Part shown: positions 15,116 to 23,206 of the stretch, one piece after another | Numbering within the stretch: position 1 is the first letter of the stretch | How the letters are laid out: each line of letters opens with the position of its first letter | Source: CALZFJ01 sp051878575 | GTDB lineage: Bacteria > Bacteroidota > Bacteroidia > Bacteroidales > Muribaculaceae | Length of the DNA stretch: 31,675 nt | Direction: 5' to 3' | Assembly (NCBI GenBank): GCA_051878575.1 | Contig: JBJEKJ010000075.1 | Location: forward strand, 1-31,675 | Translations under genes and position numbers: made by a program | The notes under the pieces: generated by a model | What the model was told of the DNA's origin: nothing | Databases searched by the model: none | Seen by the model: the letters and a program-made list of their open reading frames with translations, nothing else

Positions 15116-16540
15116 TTATTTTGTCAATCTTACTATCTTACATCCGTGAGCAGGTATCGAAGCGCTTACTTTGTCGACTTCGCCCTCATCCTCGTGCTTC
15201 CAAAGGTCGCGTGCCTTCATCTTTCCACTTATGCCCAAGTCGGAGAGGTTGAGAGTCAGCGTCTTGGATTTGTCGTCGCGGTTGAACAGTCCAACCACAT
15301 AGTCGCCATTCGACATCGTTCCATACCAAATCAGATTCCTTGAGTCGATAAGGCTCGCCGACAGCGGCTGACCCACGAATTTGTCCTCATTGAGGGCGAG
15401 CAACTCGGTGTTCTGGTAGAATTTCACGTTGTTGCCGATGGTGTTATACTGGTCGGCAACGGCAATCGGGCCTCCTGCCATGAGCTGCAACGAAACCACC
15501 GACTCTCTCTCGGCATCGGAGCTGAATGTGTTAAGGCGCGTGAAGTCACCGTCGAGAATCACCTTTCCTCGTCCCGACACCTTCGACCAGTAGATGAAGC
15601 CGTCGAACATATTGTTGCAATTCGGCCATGTGCCAAACGACTTGCCCTTGTCATTGGCCGAGAAATGCGACCAAGTGCCATTGCCTGTATCGGCCACCAC
15701 GCGGAACATATTGCCATATTTGGCCTCAAGCTCGGCCCTATTGTAGCAATGCGGCATCACAAGCGAGGTGAACACCTTGTACTTGCTTGCAGCCTCGGCT
15801 ATATACTGGAGTGCCTTCTCATAGCACTCACGGCCGTAACCACGTCCCACAGTGCCCATGCCGCGGTCCTTTCCATCCTCATACCAGCTCAGGAAGTCCA
15901 TGCGGATGAAGTTGATTCCCATCTCGGAATAGTGCTTGAAAAATCCGTCGATATACTCCTTCGCTCCGGGATGAGAGGTCACAATCCACGAGAACCACTT
16001 GTCGCTCGCGCCAGAGTTGGTCACCTTGTCGCCGCTGCGATATCTCAAGTCGCCCACTTTCACATTCGTACCGGGAACGAGAGTGGCGTCACTACAGTGT
16101 ATCCACAGCGGATTGTCGTAGACTCCCACTTTCAGCCCCTTGGCTGCACACTTCTGCACGAGTTTCTTCAGGTTCATGCTGCCATAGCGGGTCATATACA
16201 CTCCGGCATCGGAAATCATCGGAATAAAGCCGTCGGTGCACAGCATATCATAGCCGTAGGGCTTCAGGTTGGCCGACACCCAATTGATGATCTTGTCCCA
16301 CTGAGCCTCGGTGATGTCCATGTCGTTCGACGAAACACCTGCACGCTCGAGATTCCAGCAATACTCATACACGCTCCAGTATAGCGGAGCCTTGTAGGTG
16401 TGAATGTCGACTATCTCGGGCCCGGACCCGGGGTCGGGAGTCGGCTCCGAAGCCGGCTCGTCATTGCTTGAGCAGCCGCCTATAAGCAGCGCCACAGCAA
16501 TCAGCATCTTGTCGATAGTCAAAGCATTGAATATTTTCAT
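15116..16540 (-). CDS. GH27-type glycoside hydrolase lipoprotein (isomalto-dextranase or alpha-galactosidase-like)
   Basis: This 474-residue lipoprotein has the lipobox LIGGC (Cys23) followed by a Pro/Ser-rich linker, so it is probably on the outer membrane or cell surface. The catalytic barrel shows GH27-like order: KPYGYDMLCTDGFIP, KVGVYDNPLW, then FIRMDFLSWYEDG with the likely nucleophile Asp215. ILDGDFTRL follows with the likely acid/base Asp330 or Asp332. The C-terminal beta-sandwich (LSDLGISGKMKARDLWKHED, then SIPAHGCKIVRL) is typical of the family. The spacing between the two catalytic aspartates (about 115) is much longer than in classical alpha-galactosidases (about 60) and resembles isomalto-dextranase-type GH27 enzymes. 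Beside a GH97 alpha-glucosidase, cleavage of an alpha-glucan is plausible, but this is inference. Confidence 0.75.
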   Translation of the reverse strand: MKIFNALTIDKMLIAVALLIGGCSSNDEPASEPTPDPGSGPEIVDIHTYKAPLYWSVYEYCWNLERAGVSSNDMDITEAQWDKIINWVSANLKPYGYDMLCTDGFIPMISDAGVYMTRYGSMNLKKLVQKCAAKGLKVGVYDNPLWIHCSDATLVPGTNVKVGDLRYRSGDKVTNSGASDKWFSWIVTSHPGAKEYIDGFFKHYSEMGINFIRMDFLSWYEDGKDRGMGTVGRGYGRECYEKALQYIAEAASKYKVFTSLVMPHCYNRAELEAKYGNMFRVVADTGNGTWSHFSANDKGKSFGTWPNCNNMFDGFIYWSKVSGRGKVILDGDFTRLNTFSSDAERESVVSLQLMAGGPIAVADQYNTIGNNVKFYQNTELLALNEDKFVGQPLSASLIDSRNLIWYGTMSNGDYVVGLFNRDDKSKTLTLNLSDLGISGKMKARDLWKHEDEGEVDKVSASIPAHGCKIVRLTK

Positions 16541-16565
16541 ATAGAATTATCTATTAATTGATTCA

Positions 16566-16602
16566 AGGGCTGTGCAGAGATTCACGATCGAGGCACAGCC
16601 CT
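16566..16602 (-). other. Stem-loop between the SusE/F-like and GH27 genes
   Basis: AGGGCTGTGC (16566-16575) and GCACAGCCCT (16593-16602) form a perfect 10-bp GC-rich stem with a 17-nt loop, starting 17 nt after the SusE/F-like stop. On the minus strand the 3' arm is not followed by a T-run, so it is more likely an RNA stability or processing hairpin than a full terminator. Such a hairpin could lower enzyme-gene expression relative to susCDE. Confidence 0.65.
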
Positions 16603-16618
16603 AAAATATATTGTTCTA

Positions 16619-18163
16619 TTATTTCACGTAAACGAACTCTACGGTTGCCGCATTGAGGTCGACTGTAACCTTGTAAGTACCCTCATCGGCTACTACCCAC
16701 TTGTTGTCGGGGTCGCCGGCATATTTCACGTATTTAGCTGCCGGAAGTCCCGATTTGGTCACCTGAGTGCCATTCTCAGCCGGGCGGATGAACTCAGCGC
16801 CAAAACTTCCCGTCTCGGTGCAGAATTTAAGCTCACCGGTTTTCAGCTTTCCCTCGTAGGTGTAGACGTTGTCGGCTGTTTTCGTCAATGCCGTAGGATT
16901 GTCGATATTCCATCCTGTCGGGGTCGCATCGCCCACCATATAGACAACCAACTCTTTCTCGGGCAGCTCACCCACATATTCCACGGCGATAGTGAGATTC
17001 TGGAGGTCGAGAGTCACATTGTAGACACCGGGATCATTGACGCGCCACTTGTCGTCGGGGTCGCCGGCATATTGAACGATGGCGTTATCGGCCACTCCCG
17101 ACTTGGAAATCGAGCATCCCGAAGTCGTGGGATGGATGAACGGGGCGTTAAAGTCCTTCACTGTTCCGAATTTCAGGTCACCATAGTTAAGATTGAGCTG
17201 TCCCTTGAACACCCACTTGTTGTCGGCCGATTTCTCCAATTCAGGCGCAGCGTCGAGCGACCATGTCGTCTCAAGGGCGTCGCCAATGGCAAACACGAGA
17301 TTAATCTCCTCGGGGTCATCACCTCCCGGCTCCTCGGGAAGCTCCTCAAGGAATTGGGCTGCTATCGTCCAGTGCTCAAGGTCGAAAGTGAGCTTGTAGA
17401 TACCGGGAGCGGTGACACGCCACTTATTGTCGGGATTTGTGGATTTGATAAAATCGCTCTCGGCAACTCCGTCGCGGTTGATCTCAATCTGGTCGGCTGC
17501 CGGACGTATGAACTCAGCGCCCCAATCTGCGGTTGTCATGCAGCACTTCAACTCACCGGCAGTGAGCTTACCCTCGTAGGTGAAGATATACTGGCTCTCC
17601 TTGACAAGTGACGTAGGTGCGTCGATATTCCAGCCATTAGGCGTTGCATCGCCCACCATATAGAGATACTCCGTCTCGATAGGAGTCACTGGAGCCTTTG
17701 GAACGTCGCTCACATAGGCGAACTCGGCGGTCCAGTTGCGGAGGTTGAAAGTCAGCTTGTAGATTGCCTCGTCCACGACCTTCCATTTGTTGTCGGGATC
17801 GCCGGCGTGCATGATGAATGTAGCTGCCGCAAGACCGCTTTTTGAGATTTCAGTGCCATTCTCGGCAGGACGTATGAACGGAGCGTCCCAGCTGCCTGTG
17901 GTGAGGCAGAGCTTGAACTCGCCGCGGGTCAACTTACCCTCGTAGGTGAAAATCAGGGGATCTGCATCCGATGCAGTGAGTGCCGTGGGAGCGTCGATGC
18001 TCCATCCGTTGGGCGTAGCATCGCCCACCATATAGAGTGTGGAGGTTTTTATCGGAAGGTCTTCCTCGATTATTATCAGGTCCTTCTCGCCCTCACAGCT
18101 TGTCAGTGTGGCCGAGAGAGCCACTGCTGCAAAGCCAAAATATTTTAATAATGATTTCATCAT
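16619..18163 (-). CDS. SusE/SusF-like surface glycan-binding lipoprotein with four tandem repeats
   Basis: This 514-residue outer-membrane lipoprotein (lipobox LTSC, Cys23) is built almost entirely of four repeats of a SusE/SusF starch-binding-like module, at about residues 43-151, 166-274, 288-397 and 406-514. Each has YMVGDATPNGW(S/N)IDAPT, YEGKL, FIRPAENG, DPDNKW and an (I/T)YK(L/V)T(F/V)(N/D)L strand. Repeat 3 diverges at its start (FAIGDALETTWSLDAAPEL). Short acidic/Pro linkers such as LPEEPGGDDPEE separate them. SusE has two and SusF three such modules after an Ig-like domain; here four follow the lipid anchor with no obvious Ig-like domain. It should capture glycan at the surface for SusCD. 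It starts 24 nt after susD, in the same operon. Confidence 0.9.
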   Translation of the reverse strand: MMKSLLKYFGFAAVALSATLTSCEGEKDLIIIEEDLPIKTSTLYMVGDATPNGWSIDAPTALTASDADPLIFTYEGKLTRGEFKLCLTTGSWDAPFIRPAENGTEISKSGLAAATFIMHAGDPDNKWKVVDEAIYKLTFNLRNWTAEFAYVSDVPKAPVTPIETEYLYMVGDATPNGWNIDAPTSLVKESQYIFTYEGKLTAGELKCCMTTADWGAEFIRPAADQIEINRDGVAESDFIKSTNPDNKWRVTAPGIYKLTFDLEHWTIAAQFLEELPEEPGGDDPEEINLVFAIGDALETTWSLDAAPELEKSADNKWVFKGQLNLNYGDLKFGTVKDFNAPFIHPTTSGCSISKSGVADNAIVQYAGDPDDKWRVNDPGVYNVTLDLQNLTIAVEYVGELPEKELVVYMVGDATPTGWNIDNPTALTKTADNVYTYEGKLKTGELKFCTETGSFGAEFIRPAENGTQVTKSGLPAAKYVKYAGDPDNKWVVADEGTYKVTVDLNAATVEFVYVK

Positions 18164-18187
18164 TGTAAGTTTATTTGTCGTTACGAA

Positions 18188-19924
18188 TTACTTGTTATAT
18201 CCTTCATTTTGCTGCAAAGCATGGTTGGCATTCAAAATCTCACGCATGATCGGGAAGATTTCGGTGTATTTGCCTGCATCGGGAGTCTTGTCCCACCACG
18301 TTCCGCTTGAGAACTTGCCAAAGCGTATGAGGTCGATGCGGCGACGGCTCTCGGCGAAGAACTCGCGGCCCCACTCGGCGAGCATCTCTTTCTCATCGAG
18401 ATTTGCACGGCCTTCGGGAGCATAGAGGTTGTCGGCCCACTTATCCTCGGGATAGTTGCGCTTGCGCACCGAGTTGAGCAACTTGGCGGCACCGATCTTG
18501 TCGCCACTGCGGAGCTTGCACTCAGCAAGCGAGTAGATAATCTCGGGCAAGCGTATTTCGCAATAGTCCGATTCCATCTGTCCGGCATCATCGTCGGTAT
18601 AGAGAGGATATTTCACGAAGTGCCATCCTGAGTTGTGGTCGCCGTTAGGCAGCGTGCTGGTCTTGTCCTCAGGCCACTGGTTGGGATCCATTCCCTGGAA
18701 TTTACCCACGGCGTCGCGAATATAGAGGTCGTAGGGCTGTTCCGGGGCGCGCACCTTCTGGCGGTTGCCATTATCGTCGGTATACTCAAGATATCCATAG
18801 AGGAACATACCCTCGCGGGTGCTGTTGCCAAGATTCCTATAGAGCTTCATGCGGTAGTCGCCGTCGTATTTGCGGAAATTCTGAACCGGCATACCGAGCT
18901 CGTAGGTGTAGAGCTCGCCATTGAGGTCGTAGCTCGGCGATGCGGCATACTTGGTGTTGTGGTCGCCGGCCTTGGCCTTCGAGTCTTTCAGATAATAGCG
19001 TGCACGTGCGGGAACCGACCACCAGTAGGTGTCGCCCTGATAGTGCCAGTAGGAATAGCCTTGTGAGCCGGGGAATGCAAAAATCACCTCATCGCAGTTC
19101 TCATTGTTCCAATCGAATGCAGCATCCCAGCGGTCGGCAACGCCGTATGGGCCATACACGCCGTCGATTATATCCTGAGCATATTTTGCACAGTCGGCAT
19201 AGCGGTCCTCGCCCACATACACCTGTGCGTTCAGGTAAAGACGCACGAGAAGCGATGCGGCACTGGCTTTGTTCCACTGGCCCTGAGTCGTTCCATTGCC
19301 GCCGTAGGAGTCTTTTTGGGCAAGAAGGGTTATTGCTTCCTTAAGCTCACTCTCAATGAAGTTGAAAATCACCTTAGGCTCAACCTGACCTTCAGAATTC
19401 TTTGAAATATCATTGAAACTTACTGCCAAAGGCACATGACGGAATGCGTCGAGCAGGCGGATGTAGAACCATGCGCGCAGCACGCGGCACTGAGCTTTCA
19501 AGTTGTTGAACTCCTCCTGAGAGAAACCGAACTTATCAGGCGAGAGGGTCTCGAGGTCCTCAATCACCACGTTGCACTGCATGATACCCTGGAAGCAGCC
19601 GTTCCACTCGGTCTGCGCGTCGCCGCCATCGTCGACATTCCATGTGTGGTAGTGCAGGCGACGCCACTTGCCGCCGTCGTCCCACCAACCGTCGCGTGTA
19701 GGAGTGATAAGCTGGTCGGCAGTGAGCTCATTGAGCACATGGCGCGAGCAGATGCTCCAATAGGCGTGCTCGAACGGGCGGAATGTAGCGGCTATCACAT
19801 TTTGCTTAGTATTGTAGTAGTTCTGCGAGGCTACTTGGTCATAGAGCGTCTCATCGAGGTTAGTACAGCTTGAGAATACTGTAGCAGCCACGAAAGCTCC
19901 TGATATATATTTTAATAATTTCAT
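18188..19924 (-). CDS. susD: SusD/RagB-family glycan-binding lipoprotein
   Basis: This 578-residue surface lipoprotein has the lipobox FSSC (Cys20) and the SusD family organisation. The N-terminal part has CTNLDETLYDQVASQNYY and helical TPR-like segments (AQCRVLRAWFYIRLLDAFRHV at about residues 146-166). The C-terminal RagB part has YCEIRLPEIIYSLAECKLRSGD, then a LNSVRKRNYP motif and EWGREFFAESRRRIDLIRFGKF near the end, all strong family signatures. SusD forms a lid on the SusC barrel and binds the substrate before import. It follows susC by 36 nt on the same transcript. The ligand cannot be read from sequence, since SusD binding residues vary between loci. The symbol is used in the generic sense. 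Confidence 0.96.
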   Translation of the reverse strand: MKLLKYISGAFVAATVFSSCTNLDETLYDQVASQNYYNTKQNVIAATFRPFEHAYWSICSRHVLNELTADQLITPTRDGWWDDGGKWRRLHYHTWNVDDGGDAQTEWNGCFQGIMQCNVVIEDLETLSPDKFGFSQEEFNNLKAQCRVLRAWFYIRLLDAFRHVPLAVSFNDISKNSEGQVEPKVIFNFIESELKEAITLLAQKDSYGGNGTTQGQWNKASAASLLVRLYLNAQVYVGEDRYADCAKYAQDIIDGVYGPYGVADRWDAAFDWNNENCDEVIFAFPGSQGYSYWHYQGDTYWWSVPARARYYLKDSKAKAGDHNTKYAASPSYDLNGELYTYELGMPVQNFRKYDGDYRMKLYRNLGNSTREGMFLYGYLEYTDDNGNRQKVRAPEQPYDLYIRDAVGKFQGMDPNQWPEDKTSTLPNGDHNSGWHFVKYPLYTDDDAGQMESDYCEIRLPEIIYSLAECKLRSGDKIGAAKLLNSVRKRNYPEDKWADNLYAPEGRANLDEKEMLAEWGREFFAESRRRIDLIRFGKFSSGTWWDKTPDAGKYTEIFPIMREILNANHALQQNEGYNK

Positions 19925-19960
19925 AATGTAATTTCCTTTTTATTAAAATGATTGACAATA

Positions 19961-22951
19961 TTAGAAATCAAGCTGTACACCAAAAATGAACTGACGTGTC
20001 GACGGATAGTAGGAGCGAGAGCCTGTTGCGCCCGGGTTCAATCCGTTCAACTGGAATGTGGCAGGATCCACTCCGCTATACTTGGTGATGGTGAACACGT
20101 TCTTGGCGGTTCCATACACGCGAATCTTGCTCAGATACTTCCAATTGGTGTTGAGGGTGTAGCCGAGAGTAATCATGTCGAGCTTCAGGTAGTCGCCGCT
20201 CTCAAGGAAATAGTCGCACACCACGGGATTGGCCGATGCCGAGATGGGAGCGTTCTTCTCAAATGCCTTCTTCAGCACGTTGCCGGTGAAGTTCTGAGTT
20301 CCGTAGTAGAAATCGTGGATGTTGAAGATGTCGTATCCGAACGCGCCACGGAAGAAGAGCGTGAGGTCTACATTCTTGTAGCGGAAATTATGGGTCATGG
20401 AGCCGGTGAACTTGGGAAGTCCGTTGCCCACTACCTGACGGTCGTCGTCGCTTGCCTGAGCGGCCTTGATGATGTCGCCGTCGCGGTCGTAGATGAGCCA
20501 TTCGCCATTCTTGTCGACTCCGGCAAATTTCCACATGTAGAAGTTGCCGATGCGCTCACCCTTCTCGATGCGCTGCAAGTTGTAGTATGGATAAGGATCC
20601 TCGGTGCCGCACACATTGTAGTAATCCTGGCCCACATACTGCGAGTTGCTGAAATCAATGAACTTATTGTCCATAGTGGAGCCTACTATGCCAAGCGAAT
20701 ATTCGAAATCCTTGGTTTTCACTGCATCCCATGTGATGTCAAACTCAAAACCGGTATTCTTCATCGTTCCCACGTTCACAAAAGTCTCGTCGTGCAAGAA
20801 AGGAGGAACGGAAACCTTGTAGGTACCGAGCAGATCCTGCTGGCGACGGCTGAAGTAGTTCAACGAACCATAGATGCGGTTGTTGAGCAAAGCGAAGTCA
20901 AGACCCACGTTCCAGTTCTTGCCCTTCTCCCACTTCAGGTCGGGGTTTACATTCTTAGCGGGACCCCACACTTGGAAATACTTGCCATTATAAGTATAGT
21001 ATCCGAAACCTGTCATTGTGCTCAGCGAATTGTAGCTGCCGAAGTTCTGGTTACCGGTTACACCGAAGTCACCACGAATCTTCAAGTCGCTCAGCCAGCT
21101 CTTTGTGCCGCTCATGAACGACTCCTCCGAGATGCGCCATCCTGCCGACACGGCGGGGAAGTTACCCCACTTGTTGTTGGCACCGAATTTTGATGAACCC
21201 TCATGGCGCAACGATGCGGTGAACATATATTTGCCCTGATAGTCGTAGCTTACACGGCCAAAGAATGCGATCAGCTTGGAGTCGTTCATATAAGATCCCA
21301 TGTTGACCTCGCCTTCCTCCTTGGCAAACTCACCCGTGCCGAGGTTGTTGAAGCCCAATCCATCGTTGGAGAAATCCTTGTTGCTTGCGCTGAGTCCCGA
21401 ATACTTGGAATACTGATAGGAATATCCGGCCATTACCTTAAGGAAGTGCTTGCCAAAGTTGGTCTTGTAGTTGGCAATCCACTCCAAGCTCTGCGAGCGC
21501 TCTTTCGAGTAGTCGCGGCTTGCCTCACCGTCGCGACCGTTGTTGATGGCCTGCGTGCTTGTCGACGGGCGGAACCAACCGTTGAAGTTGTCATACTGGT
21601 GATCGGCGAAAGTCAACTGAGTGGTAAGGTCGTGATTGGCGTCCTTGTTCTTAAGCAAGAGCGGAAGGAGGTTCAGTTTTACCGTAGCGTCCCAGTCGAT
21701 AAGTTTTGTCTCACCCTCGCTCTGCTCGATAGTGTTTGCCTCCACAGGGTTGTAGCCCACCACCTGGCCCTGGAAGTTGTAGTATTTCGATGGGTCGTTG
21801 GGGTCCATGATAGGAGTTGTAGGGTTGGCCTCAAGTGCATTTCTGAATGTGTTCCAATCGGAATTCTTGCGATAGGCGATGCGAGGCGCCACATTAAGGC
21901 TGAAAGTGAACAATCCGCCGAGTGTGGTGTGATTGATCGATGCGCGTGCGCCGTATTCCTCACGGCCTGAGCGGCGATCGATACCATTGGCATTTCTGTA
22001 GTCGGCGCTCACACGATAATTGGTCTTCTGGTTGCCACCGCTGAGGGTGAGAGTGTGCTTGTGCGAGAAACCGGTGCGTGTCACAGCCTTCCACCAGTCG
22101 TCGTTGCCACCGAGGTCGATTCCCGAGCCCGATGCGAGGCGCAGCTCACGATACTCGTCGGCAGTGAGCATGTCGAGCTCTTTGTTTGCCACGTCGAACG
22201 ACACCGATCCATTATAAGAAGTGTGAACAGCACCGTCGCGTGCACCCTTCTTTGTCGTAATCAAAATCACGCCATTCGAACCGCGAGTACCATAGATTGC
22301 CGATGCGGCACCATCCTTCAGGATGTCGAAACTTGCGATATCGTTGGAGTTGATGTTGGTGAGATTGCCACCCGGAACACCGTCGATGACGATAAGCGGG
22401 TCGTTGCTTGCCGAGCGCGAGGAGACGCCGCGAATCTGGATGCTGGCCTGATTGTTGGGGTCGCCTGCTCCGGTGTTGGTAATCGACACGCCGGCAACCT
22501 TGCCCTGAATCATCATGGCCGGGTCGATGGTGCTCACGCTGAGGAAGTCCTTGTCGGAGATGTGTGAGATGGCCGAGGTAAGCTCCTTCTTGTCCATCGT
22601 TCCATAACCGACAACCACCACCTCGTCGAGAACCTCACTGTTCTCCTTGAGCGATACGCTGATTTCCGAACGCCCGTTGAGTGCTATCTCCTCTTTATTA
22701 TAGCCGATGGAAGAAACAACAATAACTGCGTCCTTTTTAACATTAGATAATAAGAATAAGCCGTCGATGTCGGATACCGAGCCTTGCGAAGTGCCCTTCA
22801 CCATTACGGTGGCACCAATAAGTGGCTCACTGGTTTTCGCATCAACTACTTTACCTTTGAGTGTTACGTTTTGCGCTGTCACAGGCAAAGCTGCCCACAA
22901 TGTGCAAAACATAAACAATAGGAAATGAAATCTTCTGATTTTACTTCTCAT
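19961..22951 (-). CDS. susC: SusC/RagA-family TonB-dependent outer-membrane transporter
   Basis: This is the outer-membrane import channel of the locus (996 residues from the chosen start). A signal peptide (about residues 1-27, ending in PVTAQ) is followed by a carboxypeptidase-regulatory-like domain (about residues 28-115, VTLKGKVVDAKTSEPLIGATV) and the SusC-family linker DEVVVVGYGTMDKKELTSAIS. The plug comes next (LIVIDGVPGG, FDILKDGAASAIYGTRGSNG), then a long beta-barrel ending in the aromatic RQFIFGVQLDF. The frame is open 24 codons further upstream, but MRSKIRRFHFLL begins the signal peptide, so the ATG at 22951 is preferred. A near-consensus promoter lies 43 nt upstream. It works with SusD and TonB energy to import oligosaccharides. 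Confidence 0.96.
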   Translation of the reverse strand: MRSKIRRFHFLLFMFCTLWAALPVTAQNVTLKGKVVDAKTSEPLIGATVMVKGTSQGSVSDIDGLFLLSNVKKDAVIVVSSIGYNKEEIALNGRSEISVSLKENSEVLDEVVVVGYGTMDKKELTSAISHISDKDFLSVSTIDPAMMIQGKVAGVSITNTGAGDPNNQASIQIRGVSSRSASNDPLIVIDGVPGGNLTNINSNDIASFDILKDGAASAIYGTRGSNGVILITTKKGARDGAVHTSYNGSVSFDVANKELDMLTADEYRELRLASGSGIDLGGNDDWWKAVTRTGFSHKHTLTLSGGNQKTNYRVSADYRNANGIDRRSGREEYGARASINHTTLGGLFTFSLNVAPRIAYRKNSDWNTFRNALEANPTTPIMDPNDPSKYYNFQGQVVGYNPVEANTIEQSEGETKLIDWDATVKLNLLPLLLKNKDANHDLTTQLTFADHQYDNFNGWFRPSTSTQAINNGRDGEASRDYSKERSQSLEWIANYKTNFGKHFLKVMAGYSYQYSKYSGLSASNKDFSNDGLGFNNLGTGEFAKEEGEVNMGSYMNDSKLIAFFGRVSYDYQGKYMFTASLRHEGSSKFGANNKWGNFPAVSAGWRISEESFMSGTKSWLSDLKIRGDFGVTGNQNFGSYNSLSTMTGFGYYTYNGKYFQVWGPAKNVNPDLKWEKGKNWNVGLDFALLNNRIYGSLNYFSRRQQDLLGTYKVSVPPFLHDETFVNVGTMKNTGFEFDITWDAVKTKDFEYSLGIVGSTMDNKFIDFSNSQYVGQDYYNVCGTEDPYPYYNLQRIEKGERIGNFYMWKFAGVDKNGEWLIYDRDGDIIKAAQASDDDRQVVGNGLPKFTGSMTHNFRYKNVDLTLFFRGAFGYDIFNIHDFYYGTQNFTGNVLKKAFEKNAPISASANPVVCDYFLESGDYLKLDMITLGYTLNTNWKYLSKIRVYGTAKNVFTITKYSGVDPATFQLNGLNPGATGSRSYYPSTRQFIFGVQLDF

Positions 22952-22993
22952 AGTTTTTTGTTTTAAAGTTAGTATTTTAGGTTTGTTCTGACG

Positions 22994-23024
22994 CAAAATT
23001 AATTCAGCCCTTATCCTTTTCAAA
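22994..23024 (-). promoter_or_regulatory. Promoter of the susC operon
   Basis: On the minus strand TTTG (plus 23021-23024), 19 nt, then TAATTTTG (plus 22994-23001) fits the Bacteroidetes -33/-7 consensus almost perfectly. The -33 box lies inside an imperfect dyad (about plus 23007-23037), a plausible operator. The leader to the susC ATG is roughly 40 nt. Confidence 0.75.
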
Positions 23025-23053
23025 GGAATAAAGGCTAAATTAATATCATTAAA

Positions 23054-23071
23054 GTTACACCCTATTGTAAC
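23054..23071. promoter_or_regulatory. Candidate operator upstream of susC
   Basis: GTTACA (23054-23059) and TGTAAC (23066-23071) form a perfect 6-bp dyad with a 6-bp spacer, 30 bp upstream of the susC -33 element. A third TGTAAC half-site occurs at 23126-23131. The position suits an activator site, perhaps for the SusR-like protein encoded next upstream; binding is untested inference. Confidence 0.4.
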
Positions 23072-23206
23072 TCAGCAATTTATGTGATGCGAGAGTACCA
23101 TTAATTAAGGTTATTTTTAGTCTTTTGTAACGCTGTTCTCCGACTGTTTTACAAGCATATTGCGGCCGATCGAGGGGCTTGCTGCCGGCAGTGCAAGCAG
23201 CATGTG

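Noticed and set aside
16926..18035. Repeated 18-mers that could suggest a CRISPR or other repeat array
   Set aside because: The spacings (720 and 372 bp) are those of protein modules within one open frame, so they reflect domain duplication.
19952..21193. A 413-codon open frame antisense to susC
   Set aside because: The opposite strand encodes a full SusC barrel. The antisense translation has no start context, signal or motif.
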